Shown here one piece after another: positions 25,561 through 35,077 of a stretch of DNA of 64,000 nucleotides. The DNA comes from Algoriphagus aquimarinus (GTDB lineage: Bacteria > Bacteroidota > Bacteroidia > Cytophagales > Cyclobacteriaceae), in NCBI RefSeq assembly GCF_900112005.1, contig NZ_FOKK01000018.1, positions 39,924 through 103,923 on the forward strand. The letters run 5' to 3'. The notes beneath the pieces were generated by a model. That model searched no databases, was not told the DNA's origin, and saw only the letters and a program-made list of their open reading frames with translations. How positions within the stretch are numbered: the first letter of the stretch is position 1; each line of letters opens with the position of its first letter. The position numbers were made by a program, and so were the translations under genes.

Positions 25561-28389
25561 CTACTCCATCCTAATGAGTTGCACGGCATCCAGTCGCAAC
25601 CTTGCTTTTTTAATCAGGGCAGATAAGGCACTTCGCTCCTCCAGTGCTGTCTGAATCTCGCTTTCTCTTATGTCTCTATTCTTTTTTTGTAAGGCCGTCA
25701 GGCGATTGATTTCATGATCCAAGGTACGTTTCATTCTCTCCAAACCTGCTTCTATTTCTTTTTCTCCTAGCTTCTCTGCGATATCTGTGGCAGATGAAAT
25801 CATATTTGGCAATAAAGTATCAACAAACACCTCATTATCTAGCAAGGGATCTATGCTACCAGGAACTACGCTTTTGTTGAGCATGGCAACTGTAAAGTTT
25901 TCTGTGACTTCCTTTCCCGTATGATCCACCACAATTCTCAGCGGTGTATCCGCAAGGAAGCGATCTATATCGATACTTTGCTTGCCGGCAGTTTCGAGAA
26001 CAAAAATCAATTCAAGTAATAACCCAGGTTTTCCCGTACCCCTTATCAATCCACAGCTGGCAGTTCCTAGGGTCGAACTCAGCATTTTATCAATGGCGCC
26101 GTTTGCCATGGGATGATCCCAAGTAAGAAAGCTGACATCTTCTCTACTGAGTGCCCGCTTTCTATCGAATGTCACCTGAACTCCCTCCTTCGGAATGGAA
26201 GGAAACACTTCAGCACTATAGGAAGCTGGATGAAGAAGATATGTTCGGGCAGCCAAGTCTTCCATCTCTATATCAAAATACCTAAACACCTTAGTCAGAT
26301 AAGTTTCCAATGTAGGATCATTGTCTTCCTCCTGAATTTGTTCGATCAGCTTCTCAGCTACTTTCGGCCGAAAAGAATTCATTTCCAGCAATTTATCACG
26401 TCCTTCCGCAAGATTCTTCTTCAGTTCTTTTTGATATGCTGCAGTTTCAGAAATCAAAACTTCGAGTTCAGACTTCGCGGCTTCAGCCGAGGCTATTTTT
26501 GAAATAGTTAGTAAGCGCTTACTGAATAATTTGGAGATAATATTCCCTCCCTCAAGATTGGTATTGAAAGCATCCAAACCTTCATGAAACCACCTTATTA
26601 GGAGTTCTTGTGGGCTGCCAAGCAAATACGGAATATGAATAGTAATATCTTCCTTCTGACCGATGCGGTCAAGACGGCCTATTCGCTGCTCCAGCAATTC
26701 AGGATGAAAAGGCATATCAAATAGGACGAGATGATGTGCGAATTGGAAATTCCTTCCCTCACTCCCTATCTCCGAACAGATAAGTAGCTGAGCACCTTCA
26801 GACTCAGCAAACCAAGCGGCATTCCGGTCTCGCTGTACAAGTGTTAGGTCTTCGTGAAACACACTTGCTGTAAGCTCTGGGAAATCACTTAATGCAGCTT
26901 CCAATGCCAGCACCTTTTCTTTAGTGCTGCATATCAACAATATCTTTGCATCCTGCAATTCCTGCATTTTCCCAACAAGCCAGGTGACCCGAGGATCCTC
27001 ATCAAACCAAAATTCCTGCGCAGGTTTTGGCTCGGAAGAATGTTCCATATCATAAGAAAATTCCTTGCTCAACCGTTCGATCCAAAGGGATTGACCCTCC
27101 TCTTCTTGAAGGGGAATCAGCTGGGCAATACGCTTAGGAAACCCACTCATGGCCAATCGGGTATTTCGAAACAATACTCTGCCCGGACCATGCTGATCAA
27201 GCAAATCTTCAATGAGATTGTGCCTGGTCAGTTCATCGGAATTAGCTAGTAAAGCGATTCTTTCTTTTGAAAAAATATCTTCCAACAGCCTGGTTTCCCC
27301 CGCTTTTAGGGCTTTTCCAGTGGACAGTTTTTCTACTATAGCCGCAATGTCTTTGGTACCATCAGATTCATTGATAAAATCATCGTAATTGTTATACCTA
27401 TTTGGATCCAGTAATCGCAATCGCGCAAAATGACTTTCTACCCCCAATTGCTCTGGTGTAGCGGTAAGCAGTAGCAAGCCATTCGCTACCTGACTCAACA
27501 ATTCCACTATGCTATACTCGGGACTTACCTCGTCCACTGACCATTCCAGGTGGTGAGCCTCATCCACCACCAACATGTCCCAGTTGGCGGAAATGGCTTG
27601 TCGGGTTCGCTTCTGTGAACCTGCCAGAAACTCTATGCTGCAAATCACCAATTGATCGTCGAGGAAAGGATTTCCTTCGGGCGCACCTTTTTCCAGAGAT
27701 CGGCAACGCTCCTCATCGAAAATATTAAACCACAGGTTGAATCTCCTTAAAACCTCTACAAACCACTGGTGAATCAAGGATTCGGGTACAAGAATAAGTA
27801 CTCTTGAAATTCGCCCAGTCACCAGCAAGCGATGTAAAATCAAACAGGCTTCAATGGTTTTACCCAATCCAACTTGATCGGATAGTAATACACGAGGCGC
27901 AAACCGTGAACTCACCTCATGAGCTATATACAATTGGTGCGGAATCAAATCTATCTTCCCCCCCACAAATCCATGAACCGGAGATATCCTTCTTTGATAA
28001 TTATGATCCAGCGTTTCTCTGCGCAGGGCAAATAGTTCAGGCGTATCTACATCTCCCGCAAAAAGCCTATCATCTACCGTATGGGAGGTAGAAACATCCC
28101 CAAGCTCATCCTCACCCAACTCTCTGTCGTTACCAAAATACACATACAGCCCATCTTCGAGCCGAACATCTTCAATCAACATCGCTTGTCCCTGCTGATC
28201 TACGATCGTATGCCCAGGTTTGAAAATAGTTCTAAGCAAAGGAGCACTTTCTATGGAATACAATCGCACTTCTTCTGATACCGGAAAGGTTATCCGAACT
28301 TTTCCTTTGCTGACTTCTGTCACTATGCCCACTCCGAGCTCAGGTTCTCCGGAACTGGTATATCGTTGATTAAGAGAAAATTCTCCCAT
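25561..28389 (-). CDS. rapA: RNA-polymerase-associated SNF2 ATPase RapA (HepA)
   Basis: A 942-residue Swi2/Snf2 translocase. In Escherichia coli RapA binds core RNA polymerase and promotes its recycling. The N-terminal NTD-like barrels (MGEFSLNQRY, ELGVGIV) are followed by the helicase core: Walker A VGLGKT at 173-178, DEAH at 276-279, TATPEQ at 309-314, and motif VI EQRIGRLDRIGQ at 567-578. The C-terminal Spacer/RapA_C region ends AVQLIRME, like the E. coli end. Similarity to gamma-proteobacterial RapA is evident along the whole length. RapA is not a general Bacteroidota gene, so transfer is possible. A copy of the three-copy structured repeat lies 32 bp before its start. Confidence 0.95.
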   Translation of the reverse strand: MGEFSLNQRYTSSGEPELGVGIVTEVSKGKVRITFPVSEEVRLYSIESAPLLRTIFKPGHTIVDQQGQAMLIEDVRLEDGLYVYFGNDRELGEDELGDVSTSHTVDDRLFAGDVDTPELFALRRETLDHNYQRRISPVHGFVGGKIDLIPHQLYIAHEVSSRFAPRVLLSDQVGLGKTIEACLILHRLLVTGRISRVLILVPESLIHQWFVEVLRRFNLWFNIFDEERCRSLEKGAPEGNPFLDDQLVICSIEFLAGSQKRTRQAISANWDMLVVDEAHHLEWSVDEVSPEYSIVELLSQVANGLLLLTATPEQLGVESHFARLRLLDPNRYNNYDDFINESDGTKDIAAIVEKLSTGKALKAGETRLLEDIFSKERIALLANSDELTRHNLIEDLLDQHGPGRVLFRNTRLAMSGFPKRIAQLIPLQEEEGQSLWIERLSKEFSYDMEHSSEPKPAQEFWFDEDPRVTWLVGKMQELQDAKILLICSTKEKVLALEAALSDFPELTASVFHEDLTLVQRDRNAAWFAESEGAQLLICSEIGSEGRNFQFAHHLVLFDMPFHPELLEQRIGRLDRIGQKEDITIHIPYLLGSPQELLIRWFHEGLDAFNTNLEGGNIISKLFSKRLLTISKIASAEAAKSELEVLISETAAYQKELKKNLAEGRDKLLEMNSFRPKVAEKLIEQIQEEDNDPTLETYLTKVFRYFDIEMEDLAARTYLLHPASYSAEVFPSIPKEGVQVTFDRKRALSREDVSFLTWDHPMANGAIDKMLSSTLGTASCGLIRGTGKPGLLLELIFVLETAGKQSIDIDRFLADTPLRIVVDHTGKEVTENFTVAMLNKSVVPGSIDPLLDNEVFVDTLLPNMISSATDIAEKLGEKEIEAGLERMKRTLDHEINRLTALQKKNRDIRESEIQTALEERSALSALIKKARLRLDAVQLIRME

Positions 28390-28421
28390 GTATTAAGGTT
28401 CTTTTTTAGTTGATTAATGAA

Positions 28422-28563
28422 ATATGATTATCCGTACTGATGCCAGCCATCAAAATCACTTTGAATAACTGGCTGGAAGACAGATGACGGGAGACCGAAG
28501 TCACGTCAACGAAAGAGTCTACCAAATCTTTTGATGCTTTTGCCCACTTACTGGTAGAAAAGC
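28422..28563. repeat. Structured repeat copy C (riboswitch-like), upstream of rapA
   Basis: Third copy of the element at 22921 and 23111. The first stem is here CCAGCCA (28443-28449) with TGGCTGG, different from the other copies but still complementary. A second stem is CTACCA (28519-28524) with TGGTAG (28552-28557), with GCTTTT and AAAAGC able to pair across it. The rest of 28564-28969 shows no gene. Confidence 0.7.
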
Positions 28564-28969
28564 AAATAAAAAGAAAACTAATCCCCAACCACTATATTGT
28601 TTTTTTTGAGCAAAAAAGACGATCGATTTGTTGGGCTATCCTATACAAACTAGATGTGATTTCTTACTTGCAAGGACCTTTTATATGAAAAACAGCAGAT
28701 TTGTGTTTGTCATTTTTAGGATGAAAACAAAGATAGCAGAAAAGAGTCAAGCTTTGAGTTTGGCGAGGATAGGAGTAGTATGAGAGCAGAGAGATCGGTG
28801 CAATTCCGTAAAGCAGCCAGAAGAGAAACATCTGACTATCTCAATCAGTCTCTTGTGATTGGGTGAAATTACTCTTGACAGTTGGATGAATTACGCAAGC
28901 AAACCATGCTGGGAAATGGCAAAAAAAAGAGAGCACGCCCTCCCCAACTTATGTCTCGCAGCCCGGACT

Positions 28970-29007
28970 AAAAAAAATCGTGGTCTGTGAAAACACAGAC
29001 CACGATT
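28970..29007 (-). terminator. Rho-independent terminator of the J-domain gene
   Basis: AATCGTGGTCTGTG (28976-28989) and CACAGACCACGATT (28994-29007) form a perfect 14-bp stem with an AAAA loop. On the minus strand it is followed by a U-tract of eight. Confidence 0.88.
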
Positions 29008-29032
29008 AGGAATAAGCACGTAAACTTTGGCT

Positions 29033-29482
29033 TTAAACCTCTTCCGAGCTCTTTTTAGATTTTCTATAGATATAATTTGGGTAGATCGTACGCTTTGCAA
29101 AACGGTTAATCTTGTCACTATTGATCATTTTTTGATAGACCTGTGGAGTAACTCCAAAGTATTCGTAAGTATTACCATCTACAAAGGTGATCTCTAGCAA
29201 CATCCCTTTGTGGTGATAGTCTGCGATGCCAGCTACGTTAATCGTTTCTGTGTAGTTCGCCAAATTAGCCTCATGGGTTTCTGGAGCTATACTTACCAAA
29301 AAATGATACCCATCGATAATTCTACGGCTTTGTACTTCAGCTTCTACTTGCTTAGGATCTCCACTTAGAAATTTGTCAGGATGCCACTCCTTCACAAGAT
29401 TGCGGTAAGTCTTTTTCAAGGTGGTCAAATCGATTTCCTTTTCAACTCCAAAGAGTTTCTTGTATTCGTTTATACGCTTCAT
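29033..29482 (-). CDS. J-domain protein with C-terminal KTSC domain
   Basis: A 149-residue protein. Residues 5-60 form a J-domain with the essential HPD at 34-36 (KEWHPDKF), which stimulates DnaK-type Hsp70 ATPases. The C-terminal half (about 90-140, LEITFVDGNTYEYFGV and YIYRK) looks like a KTSC domain, a small fold found with nucleic-acid-related proteins. The start at 29482 was chosen because the J-domain begins immediately and a TACTTTTG promoter box lies 20 bp upstream. It has its own strong terminator. Its role as a specialised Hsp70 partner is inferred. Confidence 0.85.
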   Translation of the reverse strand: MKRINEYKKLFGVEKEIDLTTLKKTYRNLVKEWHPDKFLSGDPKQVEAEVQSRRIIDGYHFLVSIAPETHEANLANYTETINVAGIADYHHKGMLLEITFVDGNTYEYFGVTPQVYQKMINSDKINRFAKRTIYPNYIYRKSKKSSEEV

Positions 29483-29501
29483 GTTATTTTCTTTGCGGGC
29501 G

Positions 29502-29509
29502 CAAAAGTA
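29502..29509 (-). promoter_or_regulatory. -7 promoter box of the J-domain gene
   Basis: Minus-strand TACTTTTG fits TAnnTTTG, 20 bp before the ATG at 29482. Confidence 0.55.
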
Positions 29510-29853
29510 CGGCTTAATTTGACGCGAATTACTATAGGCTCTAAACTTTGATGTGAAGAATCCCCCGATCCCCATTCATTAGTGGTAATGAATAGCTTAG
29601 GAAAGGAATTCACAGGCCATAACAACCTAGCGTGGAGTCTTTCGAAGGCCAAATCAAACTATCACTTCGCTGAGGCATTTTGTAGTTTTGGAAGTCTGGG
29701 CTAGAGAACTAGAATCAACAAATTAGAGGGATAATCACCCGCACCTAACAATTTCAATCCCTAAGCTCAGCTTTAAAGCAAGGTGAAAATCATAGTACTG
29801 ACAGAATACAACCAAGCCTTGTCCCCTTCTTTGTTTTGATCTATATTCCTAAA
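29510..29853. other. Divergent spacer, no gene seen
   Basis: Sits between the divergent J-domain and hydrolase genes. No convincing coding sequence, strong hairpin or repeat was found. Confidence 0.6.
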
Positions 29854-30498
29854 ATGAACATACGCTTACTAATTGGTTTTCTCTTTTGCTCACTCTTTTT
29901 TGCCTGCGAAAAAGAAAGAGATGAGCGAGTTATTTTTTTCCTTCACAACCGCTTTTTAGAAGAACATGGAATGGAAGAGCTACATCCTGAATTTGGGAGA
30001 ACAGAATACTCCGAAATTATTGGTGAGTTTCAAAAACAGGGATTCAAAGTCATTTCTGAGCAAAGGAAAGGAAACGTAAACGCGAGAGAGTACGCTTTAG
30101 GAGTAGTAAACCAAATCGACAGCTTACTTGCCAGCGGAACCGAAGCTGGAAGAATTACGATAATCGGCACTTCCAAAGGAGGTTATATCCCTCAATACGT
30201 ATCTACTTTGGCTAATAACTCAGATTTGAATTTTGTGTTCATTGCTAGTTTTAGCGATAGCGACATCCAGAATATTCCTGAAATCAACTTTTGCGGAAAT
30301 ATTCTAAGCATTTACGAAAAAACTGATCCTTTCGGAGTTTCTGCATTGGAGAGAAAACAAACTTCTAGCTGCGAGATCAAACACTTTCATGAGGTCGAAT
30401 TGAATACAGGAATGGGTCACGGATTCTTGTTCAAGCCATTAGCAGAGTGGATGGAACCAGCAATTAAATGGGCAAATGGGAATTACACCTTGGAGTAA
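29854..30498 (+). CDS. Alpha/beta-hydrolase-like lipoprotein
   Basis: A 214-residue protein with a lipoprotein signal ending FFAC (Cys18). The remainder looks like an alpha/beta hydrolase: VIFFLHNRFLEEHG as the first strand and oxyanion region, nucleophile Ser107 in GTSKGG, an acid candidate in YEKTDPFG, and a His in GMGHGF near the C-terminus. It should be lipid-anchored on the periplasmic side. The ATG was preferred over a TTG 18 bases upstream because it starts the signal peptide. Substrate unknown. Confidence 0.75.
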   Translation: MNIRLLIGFLFCSLFFACEKERDERVIFFLHNRFLEEHGMEELHPEFGRTEYSEIIGEFQKQGFKVISEQRKGNVNAREYALGVVNQIDSLLASGTEAGRITIIGTSKGGYIPQYVSTLANNSDLNFVFIASFSDSDIQNIPEINFCGNILSIYEKTDPFGVSALERKQTSSCEIKHFHEVELNTGMGHGFLFKPLAEWMEPAIKWANGNYTLE

Positions 30499-30682
30499 AA
30501 ACTGGTGTAATAATGCATTAAAATGCAATTCCAATAGCATAAACCTGTCCTAATGAGTTTACAAAGGCATTTTCCTAGGTTTGAATTATCCTTATTAAGA
30601 ATAACCTAGAAAATAAATGGATTTGCTTGTCATATTTTCATAACACTTGACACTAACATTATTAGAGGCACACAAAAATATA

Positions 30683-31189
30683 ATGCAAAGACAAGACGAA
30701 GAGATTTTTACAACAACAGTAGAGGACAATAAATATAGCATTTACAGGATTTGTAGAATATATGCAGTTCCACCAATTGAAGCTCAGGACCTTTTTCAGG
30801 AAGTAGTATATCAAATCTGGAAGTCACTACCAGATTTCGAAGAGAAGTCGAACATTAATACTTGGATCTATAAAATCGCCTTAAATGTCTGTATGCGATC
30901 CAAAAATCAATTGAGCAAGGGGAATCTTAATACAGTAAGGTTGGAATCCATTGAATTCAATTTGTCTGATGAAATCCCTAACTCGAATCAAACTGAAAGG
31001 TACAATGCTTTACATGCTTGTATCTCCAAGTTGGAGGAGAATGAGCAATCATTGATGGTCCTATATCTCGAAGATTTATCCTATAAAAAGATAGCTGAAA
31101 TCACAGGATTGACTGAAAATCACATTGCCGTCAAAATGAAAAGAATAAGAAAAAAACTATTGAATTGTATTACATATAAACTGAATTAA
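30683..31189 (+). CDS. ECF-type RNA polymerase sigma factor
   Basis: A 168-residue sigma-70 family ECF factor. Region 2 spans about residues 20-85 (DLFQEVVYQIWKSL, then the TWIYKIALN segment) and region 4 about 110-165 (LSYKKIAEITGLTENHIAVKMKRIRKKL). The ATG at 30683 was chosen over an upstream TTG because family proteins start near QDEEIF. One base after its stop begins a 96-residue protein, which may control it. Confidence 0.88.
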   Translation: MQRQDEEIFTTTVEDNKYSIYRICRIYAVPPIEAQDLFQEVVYQIWKSLPDFEEKSNINTWIYKIALNVCMRSKNQLSKGNLNTVRLESIEFNLSDEIPNSNQTERYNALHACISKLEENEQSLMVLYLEDLSYKKIAEITGLTENHIAVKMKRIRKKLLNCITYKLN

Positions 31190-31190
31190 C

Positions 31191-31481
31191 ATGAAGAATC
31201 AAGAACAAGCTGAAAGTTGGGATGAAATAAAAGAATTGTGGAATAACTCTGCTAAAGGAGATGAAATCAATTTTCAATTCTCCACTCTGATTAGTGAATT
31301 AAAGAGCAAAATGAGTGAATTTGAAACAAACTCGATTAAATCAGATATCACACAAATCAAATCCTCGTGGAACCAATACAAAGAAAAAGTAAGCCCATTT
31401 GAGAAAAAATCTATCGCTAGTGACCTAAAGATGATCACTGAATTTATAAAAAAGATACTCCAAAAAATGAAATTAAAATAA
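31191..31481 (+). CDS. Small charged protein, possible anti-sigma partner
   Basis: A 96-residue helical, Lys/Glu/Ser-rich protein with no signal peptide or membrane segment. It begins one base after the sigma factor stop, so the two are co-translated. It contains an internal duplication: FETNSIKSDITQIKSSW near residue 44 and FEKKSIASDLKMITEF near residue 68. I do not recognise the family. A soluble anti-sigma or sigma co-factor is the simplest guess from position alone. Confidence 0.65.
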   Translation: MKNQEQAESWDEIKELWNNSAKGDEINFQFSTLISELKSKMSEFETNSIKSDITQIKSSWNQYKEKVSPFEKKSIASDLKMITEFIKKILQKMKLK

Positions 31482-31662
31482 TACACTCTTATACTATCGA
31501 CTATACATTACGAGACTAATTTGTATTGTTTGATAATTCATAAAATTAAAAACATTCTTATCTTGAAGGAACGCAAGTTGGTAAATGAGAATTCAATCAG
31601 ACATTAATTACCCGCAATTGCGGATAAAAAAAACGTTGACAACGAATAAAAAAAACCAAAAA

Positions 31663-32451
31663 ATGAAAATCACAACATCAGTTCTTGTACTTATTTTTTC
31701 TATCGCTTTTTCAAGTAAATCCTTCAGTCAAATAGACGTCAACATTACTGATATAGACAACAATAAAACAATTCCATTTAGCAAGATTTACGAAACATAT
31801 GATCTTGATAAGAGTCTGCCGACCTTGGTTATCACCTGGAGTGCCGAATGGTGTTACCCATGTATTAGATTAATAAATCGCTACAATGATTGTGATTTAT
31901 CCATGTTAAATGTAATTACTATTAATATTGACGCTGAAAATTATTTAGAAGATGCGCTCAATGAAGGGCATCAGAAGAACTGGGACAACATGTTGAATTT
32001 TCATGCAAATATCGGAGAGGATGAAAAAGGATTCGACAAGGTATTTAATGTCACATCAGCACCTTTGATACTTATTTTAGACAATGGGGACATATCTGAT
32101 GCCACAGTTAGCTATTCTCTTTATCCATACAAATTATTAGAAGCAGGACGTATAAGAGATGTGAATTTCATTTGGGATAGTTCACAAGATTTAAATTCCC
32201 TAGCCTGGAGTTTTTATAACTCAGAAAATGATCCAGGTAGATTAGCTGAAGCTTTAAAATGGATTGATCGCTCCATCGAACTTGATCAAGAATATAGTAA
32301 TACTGACACCTACGCGGCTTTGCTCTTTAAAACTGGCGAGTACACCAAAGCGCTAAAAGCAGCAAAAGATGCAATAGAAATAGCTAAAAACACCAATGAG
32401 GATTACGAATCCACCACGGATTTAATTAACAAAATCATTGAGAAGCTATAG
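31663..32451 (+). CDS. Secreted thioredoxin-fold protein with TPR-like C-terminus
   Basis: A 262-residue protein with a signal peptide (about residues 1-23, ending KSFSQ). A thioredoxin-like domain has the redox motif Cys64-Tyr-Pro-Cys67 (EWCYPC) and a cis-Pro candidate in VTSAPLILIL. The C-terminal 80 residues look like tetratricopeptide repeats (LAEALKWIDRSIELD, YTKALKAAKDAIEIA). It probably acts as a periplasmic thiol oxidoreductase. The ATG at 31663 begins the signal peptide and was preferred over an earlier in-frame ATG. Confidence 0.8.
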   Translation: MKITTSVLVLIFSIAFSSKSFSQIDVNITDIDNNKTIPFSKIYETYDLDKSLPTLVITWSAEWCYPCIRLINRYNDCDLSMLNVITINIDAENYLEDALNEGHQKNWDNMLNFHANIGEDEKGFDKVFNVTSAPLILILDNGDISDATVSYSLYPYKLLEAGRIRDVNFIWDSSQDLNSLAWSFYNSENDPGRLAEALKWIDRSIELDQEYSNTDTYAALLFKTGEYTKALKAAKDAIEIAKNTNEDYESTTDLINKIIEKL

Positions 32452-32616
32452 AATTACCGCTTCATCCTAGTTTGGAATTTACATTGTTTTCCTGGTGGCT
32501 AAATCGGCGCGATTTAAAGCTTGATGAGTAGTTAGAAAAATGGCACTGTGTTAATCCTAGAAGTAAGTGTCTCGCTGTAGATTACGACTCCTTCACAGGC
32601 TCCTAAATAATCAATC

Positions 32617-33108
32617 ATGAAAAATCTAAACTTTCAAGATCTACTCCTTCTAGTTTTTCTCTTTTCATTGGCTTTTGGATGCCAACAAGGAGATCAGTCA
32701 GAAGAACCTAAAAAAACATCTTCGGCAGAGCTGAAAGATCAAATCAAAACACAAGTTGATAGCCTCTATTCCGTATATGAAAAATTCGGTTACGATTGGA
32801 TCGATTTCTACGACAATGAATTTACCGCTATTTACCCCAACTCACCTGTCAAGGTGAATTCAAGAGACTCATTAAAGGCACAGTGGGATGGGATTTATGA
32901 GAAATTCACGGTTAAACTTGTTGAACGAGGTGAACCTACAATTATTGAATCTGAAGACATGGCAATATCATACAATAGCTTTAATGAAATTTTCATTGAT
33001 AAGAAAACAAACGATACGGTTAAGAACGTAGGGACCTATATCGTAGCTTGGAAAAGGCAAGCTGACGATTCTTGGAAAATAGTGTTTGAAACCTTACATA
33101 ATAATTAG
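32617..33108 (+). CDS. Lipoprotein with SnoaL/NTF2-like (DUF4440-type) fold
   Basis: A 163-residue lipoprotein (LAFGC, Cys22). After a charged linker comes a cone-shaped NTF2-like domain of about 115 residues, with the helix-then-sheet pattern and the ending DDSWKIVFETLHNN that is typical of DUF4440/SnoaL-like proteins. These bind small molecules or support other enzymes; no catalytic residues can be assigned. It precedes the decarboxylase gene by 54 bp. Confidence 0.72.
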   Translation: MKNLNFQDLLLLVFLFSLAFGCQQGDQSEEPKKTSSAELKDQIKTQVDSLYSVYEKFGYDWIDFYDNEFTAIYPNSPVKVNSRDSLKAQWDGIYEKFTVKLVERGEPTIIESEDMAISYNSFNEIFIDKKTNDTVKNVGTYIVAWKRQADDSWKIVFETLHNN

Positions 33109-33162
33109 ATCAGCTTTCTCCCCTGCACATTGGCAGAAGTTGCAATAGTTTAAAGGATTAGT

Positions 33163-34647
33163 ATGAAAGAAAGTAGGAAATCGTCCATTGAAATTGAAAA
33201 GGAAGAATTTCGGAAAATCGGGCATCAGCTAATTGATGACATTTCTGATTTTATTGGTTCTATAGCTCAGAAACCTGTTACTCCAAACGAAAGTCCGAGT
33301 CAGTTACAAGAAATACTGGGGAACCAACCCTTGCCTGAAAATGGAAAACCCGCATCTGAGTTAATTTCAACTTCGACCGATCTATTATTCAACCATTCTT
33401 TGCTTAACGGGCATCCAAAATTTTTAGGCTACATCACTTCTTCTGCCTCACCCATTGGTGCTTTAGCCGATTTACTGGCAGCCTCGGTCAATCCTAATGT
33501 TGGAGCCCATGTGTTAAGCCCTATTGCAACTGAGATAGAAAAGCAAACCGTCAGATGGCTATGTGAATTTATAGGAGTCCCATCAGAGTATGGTGGCATA
33601 TTGGTCAGTGGCGGGAACATGGCAAATTTCACCGCATTCCTAGCCGCCAGAACTGCCAAAGCACCGAAGAGCTGTAAAGAAGACGGTATCCAAAGCACTT
33701 CAAAAAGACTAACTGTGTACTGCTCCAAAACAACGCATACCTGGATAGAAAAGGCAGTTATTTTATTTGGTTTGGGCACGAAATCCATTCGATGGATACA
33801 AACTGATCCTTCCAACAAAATGGACCTTCAGGCATTAGAAACAACAATAAAAAGTGATTTAGAAAATGACTGTATCCCCTTAATGGTAGTGGGTACTGCT
33901 GGTGATGTAAGCACCGGGGTTGTTGATAATTTGAGTGAAATATCAACTATTTGCAAGAAGTTTGACTTGTGGTTCCATATTGATGGCGCGTACGGTGTGC
34001 CTGCTGCGATTATCCCAAAACTCCGCAAATTATTTCATGGCATGGAGGACGCAGACTCCATTGCACTAGATCCACATAAGTGGCTTTACAGTCCTCTTGA
34101 AGCAGGGTGCGCCTTGGTGAAAAATCCCCAGCATTTAATTGATACGTTCAGCTCACATCCTGAATACTACAACTTCAGTAACAGCGGAGACGGAGTAGCT
34201 CAAAACTTTTATGAATATGGACTTCAAAACTCCCGCGGCTTTAGAGCTTTAAAGGTGTGGTTAACACTACAACAGGTCGGAAGAAGCGGTTACGAAAAGC
34301 TAATAGGTGAAGATATACAGCTCTCCGAAATGTTATTTGATCTAGCTAAAAAGCATCCTGAGTTGGAAGCCGTTTCTCAAAATTTAAGTATTACTACCTT
34401 CAGATACATTCCTCTAGAGAATCCCAAAAACAAGGAATATTTAAATCAGCTGAATGAAAAACTACTGAATGAACTTCAGGCTGGAGGCGAGGTATTCTTA
34501 TCCAATGCCATCGTTTTTGAGAAATACTGTTTACGGGCTTGTTTTGTGAATTTCAGAACTTCCGAAAAGGACGTCAAAGAAATCATGGAGATAATCATTA
34601 GAGAAGGGAGAAAAGTGCACTTAAAACTATCCCAACAACTCTCCTGA
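33163..34647 (+). CDS. Pyridoxal-phosphate-dependent group II decarboxylase
   Basis: A 494-residue aspartate-aminotransferase-fold decarboxylase of the aromatic-L-amino-acid/glutamate/diaminobutyrate decarboxylase family. Lys306 (LDPHKWLY) would bind PLP, Asp274 (HIDGAYG) contacts the pyridine nitrogen and His192 stacks on the ring. The length is normal. Which amino acid it decarboxylates cannot be told from sequence alone; aromatic amino acids are the common case. No transporter or amine-metabolism gene lies adjacent. Confidence 0.9.
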   Translation: MKESRKSSIEIEKEEFRKIGHQLIDDISDFIGSIAQKPVTPNESPSQLQEILGNQPLPENGKPASELISTSTDLLFNHSLLNGHPKFLGYITSSASPIGALADLLAASVNPNVGAHVLSPIATEIEKQTVRWLCEFIGVPSEYGGILVSGGNMANFTAFLAARTAKAPKSCKEDGIQSTSKRLTVYCSKTTHTWIEKAVILFGLGTKSIRWIQTDPSNKMDLQALETTIKSDLENDCIPLMVVGTAGDVSTGVVDNLSEISTICKKFDLWFHIDGAYGVPAAIIPKLRKLFHGMEDADSIALDPHKWLYSPLEAGCALVKNPQHLIDTFSSHPEYYNFSNSGDGVAQNFYEYGLQNSRGFRALKVWLTLQQVGRSGYEKLIGEDIQLSEMLFDLAKKHPELEAVSQNLSITTFRYIPLENPKNKEYLNQLNEKLLNELQAGGEVFLSNAIVFEKYCLRACFVNFRTSEKDVKEIMEIIIREGRKVHLKLSQQLS

Positions 34648-35077
34648 TGAATATGATTTACGAATGTCAAGTTCGCATTCTAAATCAAAGAGACACCTTC
34701 CCTAGAACTATTAAAAGACATAGACGCATACACTCAGATCTATTTCTTATCGCTCAGCAAACCGCCGAATCAATTAATGTTAGCAATAAATTCATAAACC
34801 ACTAAACGCAAATACTCATTGAGCGCTTGTTGTGTTTTGGTAGTCAATAATGCAGTCGCTTAACCACTAGATTCTATACTTAGAGATGTCAAAAAAAAAA
34901 CGGTACTACGACATTAGTCATCACATAACCGTCTGTAGGAAGACTAATCAAATCCATATAAAAGCTAATTAGCAAAGAAATTAAACCAAGGCAATCCATC
35001 CCTGAAGATTGTCCATCTATTTCAGGACAAGAAAATCCTTTTTTTGTATTTTTCATTTTTCAACCAAACCGCCCAAA
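34648..35077. other. Intergenic stretch, nothing recognised
   Basis: A 430-bp AT-rich spacer. No coding sequence, strong hairpin or member of the repeat families was found. Confidence 0.55.

Noticed and set aside
28785..28820. GGTGCAATTCCG on the plus strand as the 5' half of a cobalamin riboswitch
   Set aside because: A lone match to a short consensus, placed downstream of the 3'-half-like element and without the rest of the aptamer.
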